From: CAXBMB01 sp052078155
GTDB taxonomy: Bacteria; Pseudomonadota; Alphaproteobacteria; Kiloniellales; DSM-21159
DNA: 64,000 nucleotides
Assembly (NCBI GenBank): GCA_052078155.1
Contig: JBQJBP010000001.1
Location: 2,542,001-2,606,000, forward strand
Direction: 5' to 3'
The notes under the pieces are model-generated. The model was not told where the DNA came from and ran no database searches. It saw only the letters and a program-made list of their open reading frames with translations. This document shows, in pieces, positions 1 to 9,945 of this stretch (positions within the stretch are counted from its first letter, which is position 1; each line of letters starts with the position of its first letter). The translations under genes were made by a program, and so were the position numbers.

Positions 1-93
1 AAGGGCCCGCTTGGCCTAATCAAAGGCCTGAACTTCCCTTCGACCGAAAAGAATGGTTGTCCGGCCTGCTGGCTGGGCGAACCGGAAAGCTGA
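1..93 (+). CDS. C-terminal fragment of an upstream gene (possibly orotate phosphoribosyltransferase)
   Basis: The first frame is open from the window edge to a TGA at 91-93, giving 30 residues that end in a Cys-x-x-Cys segment (CPACWLGEPES). It ends 9 bp before the pyrC start, as expected of an operon partner. In several alphaproteobacteria pyrE precedes pyrC and its product ends in a short Cys-containing tail, so pyrE is the best guess. Too little sequence is present to prove it. Confidence 0.4.
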   Translation, partial: KGPLGLIKGLNFPSTEKNGCPACWLGEPES

Positions 94-102
94 ACGAGCC
101 CC

Positions 103-1152
103 ATGGAAAACGGCATCTCCCGCCTGGAACTGCGCCGCCCGGACGACTGGCATCTGCATCTGCGCGACGGCGCCATGCTGGAAGCCGTGGTGAACTTCAC
201 CGCCCGGCAGTTTGGCCGGGCCATTGTGATGCCCAATCTGGTGCCGCCGGTGACCACCATGGCCGCAGCTGAAGCCTACCGGGAGCGCATTCTGGCAGCT
301 CTGGACCCGGCATTGAGCTTCACGCCGCTCATGACCTGCTATCTGACCGACAGCATCGATGGGGCGGAAGTCGAGCAGGGGTTTGCCCAAGGCATCTTCA
401 CCGCCTGCAAGCTCTATCCCGCCAATGCCACCACCAACTCCAGCCACGGCGTCACCGCGGTTGCAAACATCTACCCGGTGCTGGAACGCATGCAGCGCAT
501 TGGCATGCCCCTTCTGATCCACGGGGAGGTGACCAGCAAGGACATCGATATCTTTGACCGGGAAGCGGTGTTCATCGATCGGGTGCTGACCCCGCTGCTG
601 AAAGACTTTCCGGAGCTGAAAGTGGTGCTGGAGCACATCACCACAGAAGACGCCGCGCGCTTTGTCGCCGACGGCGGGCCCAATCTGGCGGCAACCATCA
701 CGCCCCATCATCTGATCTTTAACCGCAACGCCATTTTCGAGGGCGGCATCCGCCCGCACTTTTACTGCCTGCCCATTGCCAAACGTGAAAAACACAGGCT
801 GGCCTTGCGGGCGGCGGCCACATCGGGCTCGGCCAAGTTCTTCCTGGGAACGGACTCGGCTCCCCACCCCCAGCATGCCAAAGAAAATGCCTGTGGCTGC
901 GCCGGGGTGTTCAACGCGCCCTATGCCCTGGAAAGCTATGCCAAGGTTTTTGATGAAGAAGGTGCCCTGGACAAGCTGGAGGCTTTTGCCAGTGAAAACG
1001 GACCTAAGTTCTATGGCCTGCCGCTGAATGAGGGGCGTGTGACGCTGGAGCGCCAGGACAATCAGGTGCCGGATCATCTGGACCTGGCCGACACCCGTCT
1101 GGTTCCGTTTCATGGCGGCGAAACACTGCCCTGGCGCTTTTGCGCGGATTGA
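103..1152 (+). CDS. pyrC: Dihydroorotase, homodimeric class II type
   Basis: PyrC cyclises N-carbamoyl-aspartate to dihydroorotate in cytosolic de novo pyrimidine synthesis. The 349-residue product has the expected length for the compact PyrC class. The metal-binding HLHLRDG motif lies near residue 18, MPNLVPP near residue 46, the carboxylated-lysine region CKLYPANATTNS near residue 105, the IHGEV histidine near 140, and the LGTDSAPH motif with its catalytic Asp near residue 250. Start: the ATG at 103, followed directly by the conserved DWHLHLRDG region. It probably forms an operon with the gene ending at 93. A hairpin with a T-run follows at 1205-1239. Confidence 0.96.
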   Translation: MENGISRLELRRPDDWHLHLRDGAMLEAVVNFTARQFGRAIVMPNLVPPVTTMAAAEAYRERILAALDPALSFTPLMTCYLTDSIDGAEVEQGFAQGIFTACKLYPANATTNSSHGVTAVANIYPVLERMQRIGMPLLIHGEVTSKDIDIFDREAVFIDRVLTPLLKDFPELKVVLEHITTEDAARFVADGGPNLAATITPHHLIFNRNAIFEGGIRPHFYCLPIAKREKHRLALRAAATSGSAKFFLGTDSAPHPQHAKENACGCAGVFNAPYALESYAKVFDEEGALDKLEAFASENGPKFYGLPLNEGRVTLERQDNQVPDHLDLADTRLVPFHGGETLPWRFCAD

Positions 1153-1204
1153 TCACCTCGGGCAGCACAACAAGACTCTAGGGTCAAACAACAGATGAAG
1201 AAAA

Positions 1205-1239
1205 ACCCGCGCCAGAACCCCGGTCGCGGGTCTTTCTTT
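1205..1239 (+). terminator. Intrinsic terminator after pyrC
   Basis: ACCCGCG (1205-1211) pairs with CGCGGGT (1225-1231) and is followed by a T-rich run. It sits between the convergent pyrC and gltB genes. The A-run on its left could let it act on the minus strand too. Confidence 0.7.
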
Positions 1240-1342
1240 GCTTCTCAGCATGACTTTGTCTCTGCCGCATTCTCCGCCAAAAAAAGCGGCCTGCCTCACT
1301 TGATCCTAAGGACCCAGGAGGCAGACCGGGCAGGGAGAAGCA

Positions 1343-4300
1343 TCAGGCACGTTTTTGGCGTGCCTGCAGATTGATCGGATACTCAAGGCGTCCGACCATC
1401 TCTCGGGGTACGATCTGCCAGAATTTGCCCCGCTCCAGATGCCAGTCGCGCAGCAACTGGTCGGCGTGGGAACTCTGGGTTTCACGTACGTGTTCTTTGA
1501 TCAGGTTACAGAGCAGGTTCTCGTAGTAATCCACTTCGAGACGCTGATAGATAACCGACTCTTCATTGATGCGGCCCGGCAGAAGCTCGTCCGGGTCATA
1601 GATAAAGGCCATGCCCCCGGTCATGCCGGCGGCAAAATTGTAGCCGACGGTGCCCAGCACCACAGTGGTGCCGCCCGTCATGTATTCGCAGGCGTTGTCA
1701 CCGCTGCCTTCCACCACCGCAACGGCACCGGAGTTACGCACACAGAAGCGCTCTCCGGCCTGACCAGCCGCAAAGAGCTTACCGGCGGTGGCCCCGTAAA
1801 GAACCGTGTTGCCGATAATGGTGTTGTCCTGGGTCACCAGCTTGGACTTGGTCATGGGCCGCACCACAATGGTGCCGCCGGACAACCCCTTGCCCACATA
1901 GTCATTGGCATCACCAAAGACTTCCAGTTTCACCCCTTGGACCGCAAAGGCGCCCAGAGACTGACCCGCTGAGCCGCGCAAGCGCACGGTCATGTGATCG
2001 GGCTCCAGACCGGTCTGCCCGAACTTGCGGGTGATCAGGGCACTCAGGCGTGTCCCGATGGCCCGGTGGGTGTTGCGGACCGTGTACTGCAGCTGCATCT
2101 TTTCGCCGACCCGGAACAAAGGTTCGGCATCTTCGACGATTTCAGCGTCCAGAGTGTCCGGGACCTCGTTACGCCCTTCCAGGGTGCAGTGGGTGGGCAG
2201 ACCAAAGGAGTCGGCACGGGCCAGCAGCGGGTTGAGATCAAGGTCATCCAGGTGTTCAGCGCCGCGGCTGACCTGCTGCAGCAGGTCGGTACGGCCGATC
2301 ACTTCATCCAGCGAGCTGACCCCCAGGTCGGAGAGGATTTCGCGGATTTCTTCCGCCATGAAAGAGAAGAGGTTAACCACCCGTTCCGGGGTCCCGACAA
2401 ACTTCTCACGCAGGGACTCGTCCTGAACACACACCCCCACGGGACAGGTGTTGGAGTGACACTGACGCACCATGATGCAGCCCATGGCCACCAGTGAGCC
2501 GGTGCCCACACCATATTCCTCTGCGCCCAGCATGGCCGCGATCACCACGTCCCGTCCGGTTTTGATGCCACCGTCCGTGCGCAGTTTCACGTTGTGACGC
2601 AGGCGGTTCAGGGTCAGCACCTGATGAACTTCCGACAGACCCATTTCCCAGGGAATGCCTGCAAACTTCACAGAGGTCTGGGGCGAGGCCCCGGTGCCGC
2701 CGTTGTGGCCGGAGATCAGGATCACATCGGCCTTGGCCTTGGCCACACCGGCTGCAATGGTGCCGATTCCGCTGCGCGCCACCAGCTTCACACAGACCTG
2801 GGCATCCGGGTTGATCTGCTTGAGGTCATAGATCAGCTGGGCCAGATCTTCGATGGAGTAGATGTCATGGTGCGGCGGCGGAGAGATCAGCGTCACACCT
2901 TCGGTGGAATGCCGCAGCTTGGCGATCAGGCTCGTCACCTTGAAGCCCGGCAGCTGGCCGCCTTCCCCGGGCTTGGCCCCCTGGGCCACCTTGATCTCAA
3001 TTTCCCGGCACTGGTTGAGGTATTCCGCCGTCACACCAAAGCGACCGGAGGCCACCTGTTTGATGGCGGAGTTCTCGTTGTCACCATTGGGATGCGGCAC
3101 GTAGCGATCCGGCACTTCGCCGCCTTCCCCGCTGTCGGACTTGGCCCCGATGCGGTTCATGGCGATGTTCAGGGTGCCGTGAGCTTCCGGCGACAGCGCC
3201 CCCAGGCTCATGGCCGGGGTAACAAAGCGCTTGCGGATGGCAGTGATGGACTCCACGTCGTCCAGATCCACCGGCTCGACGCCTTTGGTCTTGAAGCCCA
3301 GAAGGTCCCGCAGCGCCATGGGCGGCAGCTTGGCCACCCCGTCGGAGAATTTCTTGTAGGTGGAATAGGAATCCGTGGCACAGGCGCGCTGCAGGGTGTG
3401 GATCAGACCCGCTTCCCAGGCGTGGGCCTCGCCCCCCTGGCGATAGCGGTAGAAGCCGCCCATGGGCAGCGCCACAACCTCTTCATCCCAGGCCTTTTCG
3501 TGAATCTCCAGCACCTTTTGCTGGATGCCGGTCATCCCAATTCCACTGATCTTACTGGCCATGCCGGGGAAGAATTCATCCACCAGTGTCCGGCTGAGAC
3601 CCAGAGCTTCAAAATTGTAGCCGCCGCGGTAGGAAGAAATGACGGAAATGCCCATCTTGGACATGATCTTGAGCAGGCCCTGATCAATGGCTTCTTTGAA
3701 GCGTCCGACAGCCGTTTCCAGGGTCATGTCACCAAACAGTCCGCGCGCGTGGCGGGCGGCGATGGCCTCCTGGGCCAGGAAGGCGTTGACCGTGGTGGCG
3801 CCCACACCAATCAGCACCGCAAAGTAATGGGTGTCGATGCACTCGCCGGAGCGCACGTTAAGGCTGGTGAAGGTCCGCAGCTTCTGGGCCGTCAGGTGGG
3901 TGTGAACGGCGCCGGTTGCCAGGATCATGGGCACCCCGGCCCGGTCCTTGGACACCGCTTCATCACTCAACACCACGTGGGTGCAGCCCCCGCGCACCGC
4001 GTCTTCGGCTTCCAGCTTGATCCGCTCAATGGCGTCGCGCAGAGCGGTTTCGCCCCCCTTGACGTCAAAGGTACAGTCGATGGTCGAGACCGTGTCGCCC
4101 ATGTATTCGTACATGGACTTGAATTCGGCATTGGACAGCACCGGAGAGTTCAGCTGCAGCAGACGACACTGGCTTTCGTCTTCATCCAGAATGTTGCCCA
4201 GATTGCCCAGACGGGTTTTCAGCGACATCACCCGCTGTTCACGCAGGGAATCGATGGGCGGATTGGTGACCTGGCTGAAGTTCTGACGGAAGAAGTGGTG

Positions 4301-5908
4301 CAGGCTGCGATTGTTGGCTGACAGCACGGCCAGAGGCGTGTCATCGCCCATGGAGCCCACAGCTTCCTTGGCCGTTTCGACCATGGGCTGCAGCAGCAGT
4401 TCCAGGTCTTCCAGAGTTACGCCAAAGGCCAGCTGGCGGCGGCGCAGTTCGCCGGCATCCAGACAGGCACTTTCGCCCTGGTCGGGGCGGATGATGTCAT
4501 CGATCTGGGTGGTCGATCCGATCCATTCGCCATAGGGATGAATGGCCGAGATGTGATCCTTGATTTCCTTGTCGTGGTAGAACTCACCGCTGCTGAGATC
4601 CAGCGCCATCATCTGGCCCGGCCCCAGGCGGCCTTTTTCCATCACCGTGCCTTCATTGATGCGCACCATGCCGGTTTCAGAGCCCGCGAACAGCAGGCCG
4701 TCATCAGTGATGGTGTAGCGCAACGGGCGCAGACCATTCCGGTCCACACCGGCCACCACCCACTGGCCACCATAGGCGCAGATGGCCGCCGGGCCATCCC
4801 AGGGCTCCATGACCGCGTTGGTGTAGCTGTACATGTCCTTCCAGGCCTTGGGCATGGCCGTGTTGTTGGACCAGGCTTCCGGGATCATCATGGATTTGAC
4901 GGTCGGCAGATCGCGACCATCACGCACCAGCAGTTCAAACACCGCATCCAGAGCCGCAGAATCGGAACTGCCCGGCTGAACAATGGGCTTCAGGTCTTCA
5001 ACAGACGGGCCAAAGACATCAGATTCCAGACGGCACTCGTGGGCCTTCATCCAGTTGATGTTTCCATTGACCGTGTTGATTTCCCCGTTATGAGCCAGGG
5101 TCCGGAACGGCTGCGCCAGTTTCCAGGTCGGGAAGGTATTGGTGGAATAGCGCTGATGGAAGATGGCGAAGTTGGACTCAAAGCGTTCGTCCAGCAGATC
5201 CGGATAGAAGGTCGAAAGCTGTTCAGCCAGGAACATGCCCTTGTAGATGATAGAGCGACCGGACAGCGAGCAGATGTAGAATTCCTTGATAGACTCTTCT
5301 TCCGCGGCTTTTTCAATCCGACGACGAATGATGTAGAGGTCCCGTTCAAAACGGGCGGCGTCATGATGGCCATTGGCGATCATGATCTGCTCGATTTCTG
5401 GTCGTGTTGCGTTGGCCTTTTCACCGATCACATCGGCAGCCACCGGCACCTGACGCCAACCATAGATGCGATAGCCGAAGTGCAGGATTTCCCGCTCCAC
5501 CAGCACACGGCAGCGCTCCTGGGCCTCCATATCCGTGCGCGGCAGGAAAACCATGCCCACACCGATCTGCTCGTCATGTACTTCATGGCCGGTGTCTTCC
5601 ACATGTTCCCGGAAGAAACCCTGGGGAATCTCCACATGGATGCCCGCACCGTCACCGGTCTTGCCATCCGCGTCGACCGCGCCCCGGTGCCAGACCGCTT
5701 TCAGCGCCTCAATTCCGGCAACCACCACGTCACGGCGGGGGGTGCCATCCAGGCTGGCGACCAGGCCAACACCACAGTTGTCGCGCTCACTGTCCGGGCT
5801 GTAGAGACCAACCTGTGCCAGTCGGGCTGCTTCCGCATACTGGGCGTGAACCTGGCCTGCGATGGACAGGCTGGCCAGAGAGGAGCTGGAATTGAGGATC
5901 TTGCGCAT
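1343..5908 (-). CDS. gltB: Glutamate synthase (NADPH), large subunit
   Basis: GltB hydrolyses glutamine and passes ammonia to 2-oxoglutarate to make glutamate, using electrons from GltD. The 1521-residue length is normal. Domains in order: a propeptide of 44 residues ending before the predicted N-terminal nucleophile Cys45 (DNCGVGL), class II glutaminase domain to about 430, central domain, FMN/2-oxoglutarate synthase barrel with the Cys-rich 3Fe-4S loop (CHSNTCPVGVC, about residue 1150), and a GXGXG C-terminal domain. An AGGAG stands about 11 nt before the ATG. It lies 138 bp downstream of gltD in the same direction, so the operon order is gltD-gltB. GltBD would assimilate nitrogen released by the amine-degrading genes at 44-53 kb. 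Confidence 0.97.
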   Translation of the reverse strand: MRKILNSSSSLASLSIAGQVHAQYAEAARLAQVGLYSPDSERDNCGVGLVASLDGTPRRDVVVAGIEALKAVWHRGAVDADGKTGDGAGIHVEIPQGFFREHVEDTGHEVHDEQIGVGMVFLPRTDMEAQERCRVLVEREILHFGYRIYGWRQVPVAADVIGEKANATRPEIEQIMIANGHHDAARFERDLYIIRRRIEKAAEEESIKEFYICSLSGRSIIYKGMFLAEQLSTFYPDLLDERFESNFAIFHQRYSTNTFPTWKLAQPFRTLAHNGEINTVNGNINWMKAHECRLESDVFGPSVEDLKPIVQPGSSDSAALDAVFELLVRDGRDLPTVKSMMIPEAWSNNTAMPKAWKDMYSYTNAVMEPWDGPAAICAYGGQWVVAGVDRNGLRPLRYTITDDGLLFAGSETGMVRINEGTVMEKGRLGPGQMMALDLSSGEFYHDKEIKDHISAIHPYGEWIGSTTQIDDIIRPDQGESACLDAGELRRRQLAFGVTLEDLELLLQPMVETAKEAVGSMGDDTPLAVLSANNRSLHHFFRQNFSQVTNPPIDSLREQRVMSLKTRLGNLGNILDEDESQCRLLQLNSPVLSNAEFKSMYEYMGDTVSTIDCTFDVKGGETALRDAIERIKLEAEDAVRGGCTHVVLSDEAVSKDRAGVPMILATGAVHTHLTAQKLRTFTSLNVRSGECIDTHYFAVLIGVGATTVNAFLAQEAIAARHARGLFGDMTLETAVGRFKEAIDQGLLKIMSKMGISVISSYRGGYNFEALGLSRTLVDEFFPGMASKISGIGMTGIQQKVLEIHEKAWDEEVVALPMGGFYRYRQGGEAHAWEAGLIHTLQRACATDSYSTYKKFSDGVAKLPPMALRDLLGFKTKGVEPVDLDDVESITAIRKRFVTPAMSLGALSPEAHGTLNIAMNRIGAKSDSGEGGEVPDRYVPHPNGDNENSAIKQVASGRFGVTAEYLNQCREIEIKVAQGAKPGEGGQLPGFKVTSLIAKLRHSTEGVTLISPPPHHDIYSIEDLAQLIYDLKQINPDAQVCVKLVARSGIGTIAAGVAKAKADVILISGHNGGTGASPQTSVKFAGIPWEMGLSEVHQVLTLNRLRHNVKLRTDGGIKTGRDVVIAAMLGAEEYGVGTGSLVAMGCIMVRQCHSNTCPVGVCVQDESLREKFVGTPERVVNLFSFMAEEIREILSDLGVSSLDEVIGRTDLLQQVSRGAEHLDDLDLNPLLARADSFGLPTHCTLEGRNEVPDTLDAEIVEDAEPLFRVGEKMQLQYTVRNTHRAIGTRLSALITRKFGQTGLEPDHMTVRLRGSAGQSLGAFAVQGVKLEVFGDANDYVGKGLSGGTIVVRPMTKSKLVTQDNTIIGNTVLYGATAGKLFAAGQAGERFCVRNSGAVAVVEGSGDNACEYMTGGTTVVLGTVGYNFAAGMTGGMAFIYDPDELLPGRINEESVIYQRLEVDYYENLLCNLIKEHVRETQSSHADQLLRDWHLERGKFWQIVPREMVGRLEYPINLQARQKRA

Positions 5909-6046
5909 CTTACGACGTTCTCCTGAAAACCCGGGCAGTGCCGGGCTTCATCTTTTGGTATCTAACAGGGGCAAAGGCCTGAACCTTAAGCCTTGCAAAA
6001 ATGAGAGGGCGGTCTGGCAGCCGGGCAGGCGCTGACCGGGCCGGGC

Positions 6047-7504
6047 CTATTCAGCAGCCAGAGCCTTGGCCCCCTCTCCCTTAACCGCTTGTTCTTTCAG
6101 ATAGCTGTGGATGGAGGCGGCAGCATCCCGACCATCGCGGATGCCCCAGACCACAAGAGAGGCTCCTCGCACGATGTCGCCAGCGGCGAAGACCCCATCC
6201 AGGCTGGTCATCAGCGTTTTGTTGTCCGTCTTGACCGTTCCCCAGCGGGTGGTTTCCAGTTCAGGCGCACCGAACATGACAGGCAGATCCTCCGGGTCGA
6301 ACCCCAGCGCCTTGATCACCATGTCGGCTTTCATCTCATAGGATGATCCGTCAATGATCTGCGGTGTCTGCCGACCGGACGCATCCGGCGCCCCCAGATG
6401 GACCCGCTGCACCCGGACTTTGCTGACCTTATTGTCCGTGCCATCAAAGGCCTCCGGTGCCGCCAGCCAGACGAAGGTCACCCCTTCTTCTTCGGCGTTG
6501 GCAACTTCCCGTTCGGAGCCGGGCATGTTTTCCCGGTTGCGTCGATAGAGACATTTCACGGAGCGGGCGCCCTGGCGCACGGCCGTGCGGACACAGTCCA
6601 TGGCCGTATCGCCTCCGCCGATGACCACGACGTTTTTGTCTTTGGCATCCAGCGAACCGTCTTCAAAGGCTTCCACCTTGTCACCCAGATCCAGACGGTT
6701 GGAGGCCGTCAGGTAATCTAGGGCAGGGAAGATGTTGTCCAGACCCGCGCCCGGCAGTTTGATGTCGCGGCCTTTGTAAACCCCTGTGGCGATCAACAGC
6801 GCATCATGCTGCTCACGCAGCTGGGCCAGGCTGGCATCCTGTCCCACTTCAAAGTTCAACTGGAAGGTGACACCGCTGTCCGCCAGCAACTTGGCCCGGC
6901 GCTCAACCACGTCTTTTTCCAGCTTGAAGCCCGGAATGCCATAAATCAGCAAGCCACCAGCACGGTCATAGCGATCGTAAACCGTTACCTTGTAGCCTTT
7001 GGCGCGCAGCTGACCGGCAGCAGCCAAACCGGCAGGACCGGCCCCGATGATGCCAACGGACTGGTCCCGTTCCACCTGGGCTGTGATGGGTTTTACCCAG
7101 CCTTCTTTCCAGGCCGTATCAGTGATGTGCTTTTCCACCGCGCCAATGGTCACCGTGGTGTGGCCGGACTGCTCCAAGGTGCAGTTGCCTTCGCAAAGGC
7201 GGTCCTGCGGACAGATACGGCCGCAGATTTCCGGGAAGTCATTGGTCGCCTGACTGACCTGATAGGCTTCTTCCATACGACCCTGGGCCGTCAGCATCAG
7301 CCAATCGGGAATGTTATTCTGAACAGGGCAGTGAACCTGGCAGAAGGGCACCCCGCACTGAGCACAGCGAGACGCCTGCTCAACAGCTTTTTCCGGGCTG
7401 AAGCGGGAATAGATTTCCTGGAAATCCTCACGACGCAGGTCGGCTTCCCGTTTTTCCGGCATTTGCCAGTCAACCGATACAAAGGACTGCATGGACTTCG
7501 TCAT
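6047..7504 (-). CDS. gltD: Glutamate synthase (NADPH), small subunit
   Basis: GltD takes electrons from NADPH through FAD and iron-sulfur clusters to GltB. The 485-residue protein begins with a Cys-rich 4Fe-4S region (CAQCGVPFCQVHCP and CGRICPQDRLCEGNC, residues about 45-110). A dinucleotide-binding motif GAGPAGLAAAG follows near 155 for FAD and GGGDTAMDCVR near 300 for NADPH. A good ribosome site (AGGAAGAG) is 7 nt before the ATG. It is the first gene of the gltD-gltB operon. A 616-bp region with a paired repeat lies upstream. Confidence 0.96.
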   Translation of the reverse strand: MTKSMQSFVSVDWQMPEKREADLRREDFQEIYSRFSPEKAVEQASRCAQCGVPFCQVHCPVQNNIPDWLMLTAQGRMEEAYQVSQATNDFPEICGRICPQDRLCEGNCTLEQSGHTTVTIGAVEKHITDTAWKEGWVKPITAQVERDQSVGIIGAGPAGLAAAGQLRAKGYKVTVYDRYDRAGGLLIYGIPGFKLEKDVVERRAKLLADSGVTFQLNFEVGQDASLAQLREQHDALLIATGVYKGRDIKLPGAGLDNIFPALDYLTASNRLDLGDKVEAFEDGSLDAKDKNVVVIGGGDTAMDCVRTAVRQGARSVKCLYRRNRENMPGSEREVANAEEEGVTFVWLAAPEAFDGTDNKVSKVRVQRVHLGAPDASGRQTPQIIDGSSYEMKADMVIKALGFDPEDLPVMFGAPELETTRWGTVKTDNKTLMTSLDGVFAAGDIVRGASLVVWGIRDGRDAAASIHSYLKEQAVKGEGAKALAAE

Positions 7505-8120
7505 CTAGCGCTCTTCCTACAAACCAAGTTTCTTTGTTGGTCCCTTAGATCCCGGAGCAGGCTCCGGATGGTACTTGCGACTGGAAGCTGGCGACCAAGG
7601 CATCGACGGCTTCGGCATCCAACTCCACAACGTTCACCAGACAGGGACTTTTTCGCCTGTTTTACTGTGGCGGAGGCTTGGTATAGGCGATCCCAAAGTC
7701 AGACGCCAGCCAAATCGCACATTTAGGCATCAAATTGGTACTATTTATCCAAGCTTCTTTCTGAAACAAGGATCAAATCTACAGCTTTCGAAATCTTGAA
7801 AAGCCAAATGGTACCAAATTAGTACTATTTGATGCCGCCACACCCCCAATCCCCATTGCCCTTGTTGGATCTTGAGCAAAAACCTTGAATCTCAAGGGTC
7901 TATTGCCAGGCATCGCTGCAAGCAGAAAGCTGCTCAGGGGGCTGGACAAGTCTCAACCAAGCAGGTAGAGCCCACTGAATCTTGCTAGGACGGTTTGCAG
8001 AAAACAGCATTTCTACAGCCATAAATTGCCGCAAGATCGCAGAACTCTTGCAGCCTCCGGTCAGAACTTTGCCTATACTCAAAGGGACCGGATTTCAGGC
8101 TGGCGTCAGAAAACTGCTGC
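7505..8120. other. Long intergenic region between gltD and uppP
   Basis: No gene was recognised in these 616 bases between two divergent genes. The 7720-7840 part is AT-rich compared with its surroundings and contains the paired repeat described separately. Promoters for both flanking genes are expected here. Confidence 0.6.
7726..7836. promoter_or_regulatory. Paired AT-rich repeats, candidate operators
   Basis: CAAATTGGTACTATTT (7731-7746) recurs as CAAATTAGTACTATTT (7815-7830), 15 of 16 bases identical, exactly 84 bp apart, or about eight helical turns. The second copy contains the perfect palindrome TAGTACTA. The segment is also bounded by GGCATCAAAT (7726-7735) and its reverse complement ATTTGATGCC (7827-7836). 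It may be a two-site operator or a tiny inverted-repeat element; the sequence does not decide. Confidence 0.5.
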
Positions 8121-8960
8121 ATGACGGGGGAAACAGTGCCGCTTTTTCATCTTCTCATTCTGGCTGTTGTCCAGGGGATCACTGAGTTCCTGCCCATTTC
8201 TTCTTCCGGCCATCTCGTGCTGACCTGGGATCTTCTGGAGCAACTGGGCGACAGCACGACCTGGAGCCGGGATGACGAACGCCTGGATCTGGACATTGCG
8301 GTTCACCTGGGCACCCTTCTGGCGGTGTGTCTCTACTTCCACAAAGACCTGCTGGCCATGCTGGGCGGCACGCTGAAAATCTTTACGGGAAAAATCACCC
8401 CCGGCCTGCAGTTGGTTTTGCTGCTCTTCATTGCCACCGTGCCCGTGTTGATTGCCGGCTTTCTGCTCAAGCAATATGGCCAGGGTTTCCTGCGCAGCCT
8501 GACGATTGTGGCCTGGGCCAACATCTTCTTTGCCCTGCTGTTGTGGGGGGCAGACCGCTTTGGTCTGATGATCCGGCGGATTGAGCACATGCGCTGGAGT
8601 GAAGCGCTGCTCATCGGGCTGATGCAGGTTCTGGCACTGATCCCCGGCACCAGCCGGTCCGGTGTCACCATGACAGCAGCCCGGATCTTCGGCTACGAAC
8701 GTCAGGAAGCCGCCCGCTTTTCCATGCTGATGTCGATCCCGACAATTCTGGGCGCCTCTTTGCTGACCATCCTTGATCTGCGCGACAGCGGGAACATGGC
8801 TCTCGGGCAAGACATGCTGCTGGCGGCCGCTTTCGCCTTCGCCACCGCGTTGGTTGCCATTGCTCTGCTGATGCGCTGGCTCAAGGAAGCCAGCTTCACG
8901 CCCTTTGTTTACTACCGCCTGGCGCTGGGCGCGCTGCTGCTCTGGATGATCTACGCCTGA
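8121..8960 (+). CDS. uppP: Undecaprenyl-diphosphatase
   Basis: UppP (BacA) is an inner-membrane enzyme that removes a phosphate from undecaprenyl diphosphate, recycling the lipid carrier for peptidoglycan and other envelope polymers. The 279-residue protein has both signature motifs: QGITEFLPISSSGHL near residue 18 and PGTSRSGVTMTAARIFGY near residue 178. It has about seven to eight hydrophobic segments. The start at 8121 is preceded only by weak ribosome-site sequence. It stands alone, with the minus-strand binding-protein gene converging from the right. Confidence 0.95.
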   Translation: MTGETVPLFHLLILAVVQGITEFLPISSSGHLVLTWDLLEQLGDSTTWSRDDERLDLDIAVHLGTLLAVCLYFHKDLLAMLGGTLKIFTGKITPGLQLVLLLFIATVPVLIAGFLLKQYGQGFLRSLTIVAWANIFFALLLWGADRFGLMIRRIEHMRWSEALLIGLMQVLALIPGTSRSGVTMTAARIFGYERQEAARFSMLMSIPTILGASLLTILDLRDSGNMALGQDMLLAAAFAFATALVAIALLMRWLKEASFTPFVYYRLALGALLLWMIYA

Positions 8961-8983
8961 GCGGAGACCGGCTGCGCTCAGCC

Positions 8984-9772
8984 TCAGTCCCGTGCCAGAT
9001 GCTGCTGAGAGTATATCTGCTTGATTTCCTGCAGGCGACCACTCTGTTGCAATGCCAGCAGACCTTTATCGAACTCTGCAATCAGTTCTTTACTGCCTTG
9101 CCTGGTGCGCGGTGCCGCCAGATGCTGGCTGTTGTTGGAGATGGCGGGCAGCAGGAACACAAAATCCGACCGCTTCAGCCCCGCCTGCTTCAGGTTAAAC
9201 AGCGCCTGATGAAAATTGACGGCGAAGTAGTCAATCCGTTCAGCCAGCAGCATTTTGATGCCGCTGATCTCATCATTGACTTCATAGCGGGAAAAAACCG
9301 GGCTGGATGAAAACTCCGGGCTGTAAGCCCAGTTGCGACCAACAGCTATGGTCTTGCCGGCAAACTCCTCATAGGAGGAGTAGCTGTTCTTCTCCTGGGG
9401 CGCTTTGGCCAGCAACACCATCCAGGTGTCATTGATGGGGCGGGAGAACAGAAACTCCCGGGCACGCTCTTCTGTGTAAAACGCGCTCAGCAATCCGTCA
9501 TAGGTGCCTGCTTTCACCTCCATCATCGCCCGCGACCAGGGGCGGTAGGACACGATCAGCTCGTGCCCCTGGGCGGCCAGCGCTTCCCGGGCAATGGATA
9601 CCAGCATGCCCCCATCCGGCAGGTATTTGCCAGTGAAAGGCCAGAACTCAGCTGTCACAAGATGATAGGTTCGGGCAACGGCAGCCGACTGAGGCACGGA
9701 CACAACCAGCCCCACCCAGCCCAGCAAGAAAAATGCGGACAGTGCACGCGTTACAAACAGGCGAAAAGCCAT
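8984..9772 (-). CDS. Periplasmic substrate-binding protein, family 3 (PF00497-like)
   Basis: This is a secreted bilobed binding protein of about 262 residues. It has a signal peptide (hydrophobic ALSAFFLLGWVGLVVSV ending near SAAVA) and then the family pattern, with LVTAEFWPFTGKYLPDGG at the start of lobe one and a hinge region near residue 120. I chose the ATG at 9772; an in-frame TTG at 9784 is also possible and neither has a strong ribosome site. No permease or ATPase gene is adjacent, so it may be an orphan family-3 receptor rather than part of an importer. Ligand unknown. Confidence 0.75.
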   Translation of the reverse strand: MAFRLFVTRALSAFFLLGWVGLVVSVPQSAAVARTYHLVTAEFWPFTGKYLPDGGMLVSIAREALAAQGHELIVSYRPWSRAMMEVKAGTYDGLLSAFYTEERAREFLFSRPINDTWMVLLAKAPQEKNSYSSYEEFAGKTIAVGRNWAYSPEFSSSPVFSRYEVNDEISGIKMLLAERIDYFAVNFHQALFNLKQAGLKRSDFVFLLPAISNNSQHLAAPRTRQGSKELIAEFDKGLLALQQSGRLQEIKQIYSQQHLARD

Positions 9773-9945
9773 GGAGATCAACAACTCTATATCGACTAAG
9801 AACCGTAACCCTACCTACAAACTCTTAAGATATGCCTGACAAACCCTGCGAAAATGTGCGCGACATCATTTTTTTCTTCCCCCCATAAGCCACGCATAAG
9901 CAGCCCCGCAGGTCCCTACCTGACCACGGCAGATGTCGGCTCAGC

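Noticed and set aside
2594..4321. Plus-strand open frame of 575 codons inside gltB
   Set aside because: Same reasoning: antisense to a well-supported gene, no domain or ribosome site.
4538..5926. Plus-strand open frame of 462 codons inside gltB
   Set aside because: gltB is fully supported by domain motifs over this stretch; the antisense frame follows its codon bias and has no recognisable product.
7726..7836. Reading the paired repeats as an insertion sequence
   Set aside because: Only about 110 bp with no coding capacity, and no target duplication flanks it (ATTTA on the left, GCCAC on the right).
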